DNA from: Blattamonas nauphoetae
Taxonomy: Eukaryota > Preaxostyla > Oxymonadida
Length of the DNA stretch: 64,000 nt
Assembly: GCA_033064195.1 (NCBI GenBank)
Contig: JARBJD010000027.1
Coordinates: 124,001 to 188,000 of the forward strand
Direction: 5' to 3'
Each line of letters begins with the position of its first letter. Position 1 is the first letter of the stretch. The notes beneath the pieces are model-generated. The model was not told the origin of the DNA and made no database searches. It saw only the letters and a list, made by a program, of their open reading frames with translations. Below are positions 33,801 through 39,000 of this stretch, one piece after another. The position numbers were made by a program, and so were the translations under genes.

Positions 33801-35923
33801 GGAGTATAATTCTTGAATTTCAAATTTTTCTTAGTTTCACCGAAATTGATTTTTCCAGAAAAAAGGCCTAATTGGTGACATGGGACATATTGGTGACACC
33901 ACTATCACTCCGATCCTTTATCCCGTCGCTTTTTCACAATGTCTGGTCGTCTTCACAGCCCCCCGCTCAAGAGCAGGGGGGGCTGTGAAGACTATTAGTG
34001 AATTCTCAAAAGAAACATGGGAATAAAGGATCTTTGTGAAGTGTCGAAACAAATAAAGGTCCTTGATCTCGGCACAATGGTGACATCCCGGAAACAAACA
34101 GTCTCGAAATTCTAATGAACACCAAAGATTTTGGTATAGAAGATAGACGACAATGAAGATGTGACGATCAAGTCATTTGGAAAATTGGTCATTCGATCAG
34201 AACCCTTAAACCGAGGAGGGTCACGGATCATCGGATCTTGCCCTCTTTTCTTCTAATTTAATGATTGGTGCAATATGCGTTGGTTTTCAGGATGTTTATC
34301 GAGTGATGGTGGATGTGTCATCGGCGCTGAATTTTATGCACAACCACGAAAGCGGAGCGACAGCACATGGAGACGTGAAGATGGAAAACATTCTTCTCTT
34401 CCCTGGGGGACACTTCAAACTGTGTTTGTCTTTCTCCCCATTCACTTATTCTTGTTCTCTCATCATTTTCTGATTTCTCTTCTCTCCACCAATATATGAT
34501 GATTATCACCTTCATTTTCTTTCCATCTTTACCTTTTCATCTTTTTCTTAAATTGTAATTTCCGTTCTTTTTGGAGTTCAGGTGATTTGGGGGCGGCGGA
34601 ATCGGAAGATGTGAGCAGCACGCGTTCGGTGATGTCTCAACTGTATGTGTCGCCAGAACGAATGGAATCGGAAACAGGAAGGGCGACGTGCTCATCGGAT
34701 GTGTGGGCGTTGGGGATTGTTCTTCACTGGCTTCTGTTTGGAGAACCGCCTTTCAAAAGTCAGAATGCAGCCCGATTGTTTCGAGAGATTGGTTCGTTCA
34801 AAGTATCGATGATTGGATCGAGTTGTGGAGGAGAAGAACGCGCACTTCTGATGCGAATGTTGGATCCAGTTTGTTTCTTCCTCCTTTCTTCATTTTCTTC
34901 ATTTTTGTGTTTTTCTTGTATTCTGTTCAGAATCCAACAACTCGAGTGACAAGTTCTCAATTATCTTCTTTTGGAGTGTTTCGATGCATTGTGAACACTC
35001 TTTCAGCTCTTTGGAGACTAAAAGACGCCGACGAACAAGCCCTCCACCTACAGACCAACACACACCAAGCCAAAAATCAAGAAGCGATAAAGAAGTTGAA
35101 GATTAAGCACAAACAAGAACTGGAAGTCGAAAAGAACGCTCGGACACAAGCTGAAAGGAAGAACATGCAAATGGAAGAAGAACTGAGAATTCTGAAAGAG
35201 AAATACTCTCAATTGGATTCCGAAAGAATTGAAGCTCTCGCGAAAGTGACCAGACTGGAACGGGAGCTGAAGGACATCCGAGCGATGCCGTTTCCACCTG
35301 CACATCCAACGCTGTCTCGACAGCGCGGGTCACCTCCACCACAACGAAGACAAGTGACAAAAGGAAGATCTCTGGTTGGAGCAGCAGCGATCGAACTGTT
35401 CGACCGAGCTCAGTGGACAGTGTCTGGAAATGTCTTCTCGTGTCGAAAGGACTACGGTGCAACACTTCTCTCGTTCGAGTTTGGGGCAGTTGTGGTTCGT
35501 CTGTCATTCATATTCCCAAACAGACTGTACTCCGATTCCGAAATTGGGATCGTCTCGTCCAGTCTGAGCCAGGAGGCTCTCACAAAATCGTTTGTCAAGC
35601 TGAAGGGAGGAGCAGGATGGAACATGGAATCTCTTTTTCGGTGTACCACCCAGAACGACCAAGGGACACATTTTAGCGAAGCGTGCAAGGCAATGAAAGC
35701 TGGACAGCGAGTGGTGTTGGAGGCAGATGGACGAGAAGGAAAGCGAACATTGAAGCTGTCGCAAGATGGAGAGACAGCGCCTGTCTTCTTCACGAACATC
35801 CCAGTTCCCTTCCGATTCGCTGTTCGTATCAACAGCGTGAAAGATTCAGTTGAGATTGAGAAAGTGGAAGTTGTATCCTCGCAGATGGTTGGAGGCACAA
35901 TTCCTGTCAAGATGGACGAATAA
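9844..35923 (+). CDS. Protein kinase with coiled coil and SPRY-like domain, five exons
   Basis: Predicted exons are 9844-9874, 9928-10223, 34291-34423, 34582-34868 and 34931-35923, giving 579 residues. The kinase domain fills residues 10 to about 270: glycine loop NSGGFGSV, the VAIK-type lysine in YAGKMI, HGDVKMEN as catalytic loop, DLG in place of DFG, SPE in place of APE, and SDVWALGIVLHWLLFG as helix F. All catalytic residues are present, so it should be an active Ser/Thr kinase. A coiled coil (about 295-365) and a SPRY-like beta domain (about 395-575) follow. All introns are GT-AG; the donors of introns 2-4 all begin GTTTGT. Intron 2 is 24,067 bp because of nested transposons; stripped of them it would be about 105 bp. 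Splicing joins PRD to DVYRVM in phase 0. The first exon (MIDIIDVPDG) is inferred from frame and splice signals. Confidence 0.8.
10353..12561 (-). mobile_element. Tc1-like transposon with subterminal repeat arrays
   Basis: Terminal inverted repeats begin CAGCTCGACTAGTTCTGAA and are flanked by TA (10351-10352 and 12562-12563). Next to each end lies a run of short repeats of the type TTCAGAAATGAACA (10375-10570 and 12360-12545), in opposite orientation at the two ends. These are likely transposase-binding sites. The single gene is on the minus strand (10663-12221). A related element without the gene lies next to it (12594-13483). Confidence 0.88.
10663..12221 (-). pseudogene. Tc1-like DDE transposase with one frameshift
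   Basis: It starts at MINGEDFSGK. A helix-turn-helix region is seen around TPRERELVLDEVKEG and YDLIVEKWNISKGTINNI, followed by a second DNA-binding part (ITPEISRSMNDAIL...). The catalytic core has D in VYIDETSFNK, D in LIMDNVGLHK and E in CELNPIEYVFG. There are 34 residues between the last two, so it is a DD34E enzyme of the Tc1 type, which cuts and pastes DNA at TA. The frame shifts by one base near 11070-11085, just before LIMDN, so this copy should not make a full protein unless the shift is a sequencing error. It is read away from the kinase gene in whose intron it sits. Confidence 0.85.
12594..13483. mobile_element. MITE related to the neighbouring Tc1-like element
   Basis: It is flanked by TA (12592-12593 and 13484-13485). 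It shares the end sequence CAG.TAGACTAGTTCTGAAT and the same subterminal TTCAGAAATGAACA-type arrays as the element at 10353-12561. The centre (12790-13270) is unrelated and non-coding. It was most likely mobilised by the neighbour's transposase family. It lies 30 bp from that element. Confidence 0.8.
13666..15241. repeat. 35-bp minisatellite array, about 45 copies
   Basis: Tandem 35-bp units of the form GATGGACGAGGTGACAACG plus GACGCTGCGCAACG(T/C)GA repeat almost without change. Variants (ACACGAAATGG, ACGTGAGATGG, ACGCGAGATGG) cluster by position, with ACACGAAA types at the edges. Because 35 is not a multiple of 3, all three minus-strand frames stay open and give a repeating 35-residue peptide; I treat these as artefacts. 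The array continues at 25162 after an inserted DIRS-like element. Confidence 0.9.
15242..15334 (+). repeat. Left inverted terminal repeat of DIRS-like element X
   Basis: It begins with the hairpin GGGCA(11 nt)TGCCC, then ATAACCAAACTAGGGC and a stretch shared in reverse orientation with 25089-25161. Confidence 0.75.
15787..15907 (+). repeat. Copy 1 of a ~120-bp structured repeat
   Basis: It shares CCGATCAAGACATCGGC and downstream sequence with copies at 16547, 18337 and 18701. CCGAT/ATCGG can pair around a six-base loop. This is the most diverged copy. See the copy at 18701 for details. Confidence 0.55.
16547..16686 (+). repeat. Copy 2 of a ~120-bp structured repeat
   Basis: It shares the lead sequence GCTCTCCTCGACCCTC with the copy at 18701 and the CCGAT...ATCGG hairpin with all copies. 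Its second stem reads GTCCC/GGGAC, where the 18701 copy reads GTCCG/CGGAC. This is a paired change that keeps the helix. Confidence 0.6.
16687..18336. other. Non-coding interior of DIRS-like element X
   Basis: I find no recognisable gene. Open frames on the plus strand (for example 16886-17341 and 17342-17809) have no domain and show low-complexity Ser/Pro/Arg composition. A short imperfect tandem duplication lies at 17420-17465 and 17485-17525 (both begin GAGGAAGAC and contain TTTCAC.AA.CAGCTCAA). Confidence 0.4.
18337..18465 (+). repeat. Copy 3 of a ~120-bp structured repeat
   Basis: It closely matches the copy at 18701 from CTCACGTGGTA through GAGCGGCATCGTCGAG. The second stem is TGTCCG/CGGATA, which keeps pairing with one G-U wobble. 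Confidence 0.6.
18701..18841 (+). repeat. Copy 4 of a ~120-bp structured repeat
   Basis: This is the best-formed copy. Stem 1 is CCGAT(CAAGAC)ATCGG and stem 2 is TGTCCG(TTGGTT)CGGACA; a conserved tail AAATGAGCGGCATCGTCGAG follows. The four copies share both stems, with compensatory changes in stem 2, which suggests a structured RNA or a protein-binding DNA fold. The minus strand can also be read as a conserved peptide (GPADVLIG...), so a coding origin is not excluded. It is not a tRNA and I see no known ribozyme core. Confidence 0.55.
19584..21663 (+). CDS. DDE-like (RNase H fold) nuclease-like protein of a transposon
   Basis: The start is ATG 19584 (MRLDFCAQND). A 37-bp GT-AG intron at 19885-19921 joins TIFWREK to EREWTKLLELVK and gives 680 residues. 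Candidate catalytic positions are D in VVCMSDFKENWKF, D in TFIFDTGTHFRNG and the HGK...D motif in FFNECHGKSYVDASFGEL. This D/D/HGK-D pattern occurs in uncharacterised eukaryotic transposase-like proteins. A zinc-binding pair CPKC lies upstream (DVCPKCDRL). The C-terminal 70 residues are basic and Ser-rich, like the tail of the next gene, which suggests that the two proteins belong to one element. I cannot name the family. It might be an accessory protein or the remains of a second transposase. Confidence 0.65.
21848..23462 (+). CDS. pogo/Tigger-like DDE_1 transposase
   Basis: The exons are 21848-22183 and 22215-23462; the 31-bp intron (donor GTTTGT, acceptor TTCTAG) joins AEILQE to MNGIYAKS and gives 527 residues. 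The N-terminal half has helix-turn-helix motifs typical of pogo/CENP-B proteins (around TLDTVVQAGVCSEAALKRG and the MWNVNAFLKRHS segment). The DDE_1 core has D in LIFNMDESSLRI, D in ALLLMDGHLTRHNQEI and D in SHTSHILQVCDQFIFSNLK. The C-terminus is Arg/Ser-rich. The enzyme would cut at the element's inverted ends and insert at TA. The gene lies 184 bp downstream of the HGK-motif gene on the same strand, within the same inverted repeats. Confidence 0.85.
23838..23919. repeat. Internal complementary region (ICR) of DIRS-like element X
   Basis: Positions 23838-23892 are the inverse of the left tip (55 nt), then TG, then 23895-23919 repeats the right tip (TTTAAACAAACTAGTGC...). In DIRS elements such a region serves as template for joining the two ends into a circle. 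Confidence 0.7.
24200..25088. mobile_element. Foldback element with arms of about 370 bp
   Basis: The left arm (24200-24568) and right arm (24715-25088) are near-perfect inverted copies. The tips read CAG(C/T)C(A/G)(C/T)GG followed by ACAAAAGTTTGCGGGCACCC, which resembles Tc1/mariner-type ends. The loop (24569-24714) is non-coding. No TA duplication is seen; CTG flanks both sides. It sits directly inside the right terminal repeat of DIRS-like element X, so it is younger than X. Confidence 0.75.
25089..25161 (-). repeat. Right inverted terminal repeat of DIRS-like element X
   Basis: Reverse complement of 15268-15334 in its inner part; the tip reads TTTAAACAAACTAGTGC outward. It is flanked by CA and then the resumed minisatellite. 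Confidence 0.75.
25162..25571. repeat. 35-bp minisatellite, continuation, about 12 copies
   Basis: Same unit and phase class as the array at 13666-15241. The DIRS-like element split one original array. Confidence 0.9.
25572..26306. other. hAT interior with a coding-like fragment
   Basis: At 25902-26063 the plus strand reads GDGDPLAVAESVLASSSMVL and ENDTLGPDDTRRLCKR in one frame, with G/C at third codon positions, then GTGAGT. This looks like one exon of an unidentified host gene. The phrase CTGAGTCTGTGCTC occurs both here (25934) and at 25592. I cannot assign a product. Confidence 0.3.
26307..26689. mobile_element. Small MITE with 54-bp inverted repeats
   Basis: The ends begin ATCTGTCAGCGAGGCAATTG and pair over about 54 bp (26307-26365 with 26632-26689). 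The centre is non-coding. It lies a few bases beyond the stop codon of the hAT transposase. The target duplication is unclear. Confidence 0.7.
26693..32686 (-). CDS. hAT transposase, split by a MULE-like insertion
   Basis: The start is ATG 32686 (MMAEENKGITIFGCS). A 38-bp intron (32603-32640, donor GTATGA, acceptor TTCTAG) leads to the second exon, which runs to 32063 and resumes at 28506 after the insertion. Without the insert and one 9-bp duplication the frame is open for 799 residues (MIQESDS continuing with LLAEFFNH). A Cys/His-rich region (CGCLFENSLPKFHKHSC) resembles a BED-type zinc finger. The core shows D in SVDGGTLG, D in CVTDGFLG and CMAHRLNNAL. The C-terminus has the hAT dimerisation motif (SPTEASCEREISALRRFVGN). 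The enzyme would move the surrounding 23-kb element. It is presently interrupted, so mobility would need another source of transposase. Confidence 0.85.
28516..32062. mobile_element. MULE-like element with ~500-bp inverted repeats and captured gene pieces
   Basis: Long inverted repeats (28516 to about 29050 and about 31565 to 32062) begin GGGT(A/G)(C/T)CTCAATTTTCAGGGG and are flanked by the 9-bp duplication GTGAATCAC at 28507-28515 and 32063-32071. A 9-bp duplication with long inverted repeats is characteristic of Mutator-like elements. The outer part of each repeat has 4-7 short subunits of the type CACAGGGGAAAATCTCAAT. The interior holds no transposase but has pieces of an ABC-transporter gene, so it resembles a Pack-MULE. 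Confidence 0.82.
29088..30985 (-). pseudogene. Captured ABC-transporter ATPase gene fragments
   Basis: Minus-strand pieces include TFNTLRSMTALENVELP (the stretch after Walker A in LolD/MacB-type ATPases), the signature LSCGEQQRV and Walker B LLLLDEPTSDL. A 97-bp GT-AG intron (30622-30718) cleanly joins EQQRV to TIARALANSPG. The roughly 50 residues expected between ELP and the signature are missing, and no Walker A is seen, so the ATPase is internally deleted. Further downstream, coding-like stretches (LNSSPLTDLASIVAEVDANE, then a Glu/Arg/Lys-rich segment, and a last piece ending KKAREELEK) may be later exons of the same gene. Exon joins beyond the one intron are unresolved. It sits between the inverted repeats of the MULE-like element. 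Confidence 0.65.
33417..33902. mobile_element. Nested TA-flanked MITE
   Basis: Inverted ends GTGGTGTCACCAA are flanked by TA (33415-33416 and 33903-33904). A second TGTCACCAAT motif follows each end. AT-rich and non-coding; 486 bp; probably Tc1/mariner-like. Confidence 0.72.
33949..33992. repeat. Short hairpin with 20-bp arms
   Basis: GTCTTCACAGCCCCCC pairs with GGGGGGCTGTGAAGAC around a short centre containing CTCAAGAG. It lies inside the 970-bp element, outside the nested MITE. Confidence 0.8.
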
Positions 35924-36049
35924 AGCAGTAATCACCACTTCACACCTTCCTCTTCCTTTTGACGCTTCATCAATCCCAGTTTGACCACAGTTGATTCTGG
36001 AAAAATATGATGACGGGCTGCGGGAAAGAGTGCGAAACTGGTGCTGTAG

Positions 36050-39000
36050 ATGATTGACGTCATCATCGTTCTGCAAATCCTTCTAACAGCGCAGAAACCA
36101 ATCTATGAATCCCGAGCTACTTTATCAAGCTATTTGCGCAAGAATGATGTTGGGAACTTCGCGAACAGAATTCCGGGATCGGAGATTGTTCATCTCCAGA
36201 TTGACCTCACAATCTCGTCGACGATCCATATCAGATCGGAAGAACTGTCGTTGATTGGCAATAATTCATCCTTATTGTTCCATCATGCCATCAATCTCAA
36301 CTCTGAGCATCCTCTCTCATCACAAAATCACGATTCATCCAACTCCCCAAACCCAACATCGGACCAACAACACAATGAAGGAGCTGCTGCATCGATATTT
36401 ATGTTCGATGTCTCAAATAGCACCTTCTCTGTGAAGGGCGTGCATGGGAACTGCAACTCGGGAAGAAATGGGATCTGTTCGATCTCAGGCTCGCAAGTCC
36501 AGTTTTCGTCAAGTATGATCTCATCAAACGGGTTTTCATCGCCATTTATGGTCAGAATGTTCGATTGCGAAAGATGTCAGCAGATGTCGTCCATTTCCCT
36601 CATCGGCGTGAGTCATCTCTCAAAAACATGCACCCTGCCGCCTCTCGTCGGACTTCTCCGCCCACAAACCATCACCCCATCTGCCCCCAACTCGGACTTT
36701 GATGACCCCTCGTTGGATGCTGGAGCAGGCGTGTCTATCGTCGGAGCGGATCTCGTAGTTGATTCAACGTCGTTCACAGCTGGAACTGGCCCTCTCTTCT
36801 CGTTTGGCCTCGCAGAAGAACCGTCACTGACCGCCATTTGTCACTCACTTCGAATGGAGACAACACTTTTGGGAGGCTCCCTGGTGAATGTGACAAGCAG
36901 AAGAGTGGAGACAAAGAGAGAACTACTGTTTGGGGGAGGAGTGAGTCAGCGAGTGGTTGGATGCTCGATTGGTCGGAGCTCGAACCACAACAGCGGGACA
37001 GCGATGATGGATGTGAACTTGGGAGGGAACTTGCGATGTGCGAACACGTCGTTCAGCGAATGCCGACGCGAAGGGAACGCCGATCCTTCGATCATCAACG
37101 AGAACATCACTCAGACAAACATCGGCCGCCAATTCTTCGACATCTTTTCCACCGCCAATCTCGTCTCGTACTCCCTCTGCACATTCAAAGATATGATTGC
37201 AGCAACTGGAGAGTCCTCTGGAGGATCAGCCATCTGCATCCTTTCTTCAGTATCGCTCTCCATCAAGGAGTGCTTCTTCCTGAGATGCCACTGTGTTGGA
37301 TCGAATGACGATGGAGGAGCTATTTTCATGCACGGATTTTCAGCCCTGAACCAATACTTTCTGTTGGAACGGTCCTCTTTCTCCGAATGCAAGACGATTG
37401 GAGCAGGGAGTAATTATGCTGGATGTGTCTTCCTTATTTCAACTCCGTCTGTCACGATCAATGACTGCTTCTTTGAGAAGGGGGAAGCTCAGTTCGACGG
37501 GGCCCTCACTCTCTACTCAGGCACGCACAGCATCCTCTTCAACTGTGCCTTCGTTCTCTGCTCATCAGTTGGCTCTGCTGGTGCAGTGGGGATTCAAGGA
37601 ACAGCAACATTCGAGTTCTTCTTCGTCCAGTTTCGACTGTGTTCATCAACGTATTATCCCAATGCTCGTGATGTCTTCTTCCTCACTCTCACACTCGGCC
37701 AGGTTACTTCTGATATGTTCACAAACTGCGATTCCTCATCTGGCTCACCCAACGTGTACTTCGGCTCTTCTGGTGATTCCGATGACACTTTCATTCCACA
37801 ACTCACATCAACACCGATAATCTCAGACATCGACATCCAGTTCAACGAGGACAGAATGCTTGCCACTGTGATTGTGACAGCATCAACAGCGATTGGAGGG
37901 ACGATGGGGATTCTGCTGGATGGGTTGATTGTGCCTCGCCTCGTCCATGTCGTGTTCGGAACAGAAACAGAGCCAAGCCAAACAGGAACAGCAGTTGTCT
38001 CATCAGGACCAAATGGAATCCTTCCGAAAGCAGATTACACAGTTCTCAACTATTCCATCAGTTCTTCGCTCTTCCCTCCTCCAACCATTCTGAACTGTGA
38101 GTGTTCACTCAACGATGCCAACACCAGTCTCATTATCGTCAGTGGATGGTGTTTGGAAGACGGCAATTATGTGATGAAGTTCAAGAAAGGGCAGAACGAA
38201 GAAGAGAAACAAATTTCACTGACATGGGTGAACTCTTCCACACTTCGCGGAACTGCCCCGATGTATCCATCAACAGCAGAAGGACGATTGGAATGGGACA
38301 CTGAATATGAAGTGACGAGAGTTGTGAGAAGGACTCCGAGCGAGGACATCGAAATTGAACTGTCTCCAATGATCAAGTTAACCACTCCAGAAGAGCCGAT
38401 TCGGATTGAAGGAGCAGACTGCTCACTGGGAGGCTCGAAGGAGAAAGCGGGAGTTGTGGAGTTTTGGGGAGTGGGTCTGTCGAGTGGGAAGGGATACACA
38501 CTGAAAGTGCAGAAAAAATCGTCGTCGGGAGTGTTGTCTGGAGTGGATATTGAGTTGGTTGGGACGCTGACACAGTCTTCGGGATGTGAATCGGGACGGT
38601 TCTCACACACTGAGGAGATCTTCGGAGTGTCGCCTTGTCGTCTTTCATATGGGTCGAGTTACTCGGTGGTTGGGATTGTTGTGGGAGGAGTGGAAGGAGT
38701 GGTGAACGCGAAAGTTGGGTTCTCAGTTGCTGATGAGCCTTGTCGATTGACGAAAACAACTGAGAGCGAGTTCACGGATGCAGAAAAGACGAAGATGGAA
38801 CTGTCATTTGAAACGCGTGCTCTTTCAGGGAACACAGACTATTCAATGGTGGTGGAGTCGATTGTTGGAGAAGGAAAAACAGTTCACGAAAAGGAGATTG
38901 TGTTGAGTACGAACTCGAATGGAGAGATTGAACCGATTTCAGTGAAACTTTATCCTCGTGAGGACGACGCGACTCAACTGAAAGGACAACTGGAGTTTGG

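Larger units (their letters stand above)
33273..34242. mobile_element. 970-bp TIR element in the kinase intron
   Basis: The ends begin GG(T/C)AA(A/G)ATCCGATGATCC and match over about 27 bp. The element is flanked by an 8-bp direct repeat CTCTTTTC (33265-33272 and 34243-34250). Removing it leaves a normal-length intron with the hAT duplication. It is non-coding and itself contains a nested MITE (33417-33902). The 8-bp duplication would fit a hAT-type MITE, though the ends do not match the 23-kb hAT. Confidence 0.75.
10224..34290 (+). other. Giant second intron of the kinase gene, filled by nested elements
   Basis: The donor GTTTGTTC at 10224 and the acceptor TTTTCAG ending at 34290 join exons 2 and 3 in phase 0. 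Between them lie the hAT element (10232-33207) and a 970-bp TIR element (33273-34242). The remainder, 33208-33272 plus 34251-34290, forms a 105-bp pyrimidine-rich intron of ordinary size. The ancestral intron can therefore be read off directly. Confidence 0.8.

Noticed and set aside
33949-33992. Bacterial-type intrinsic terminator
   Set aside because: The hairpin has no T-run in context and lies in a eukaryotic intron inside a transposable element.
10224-34290. A single Polinton-type giant insertion
   Set aside because: Size and flanking duplication first suggested it, but there is no DNA polymerase, integrase or capsid gene, and the contents resolve into separate nested elements with their own ends.
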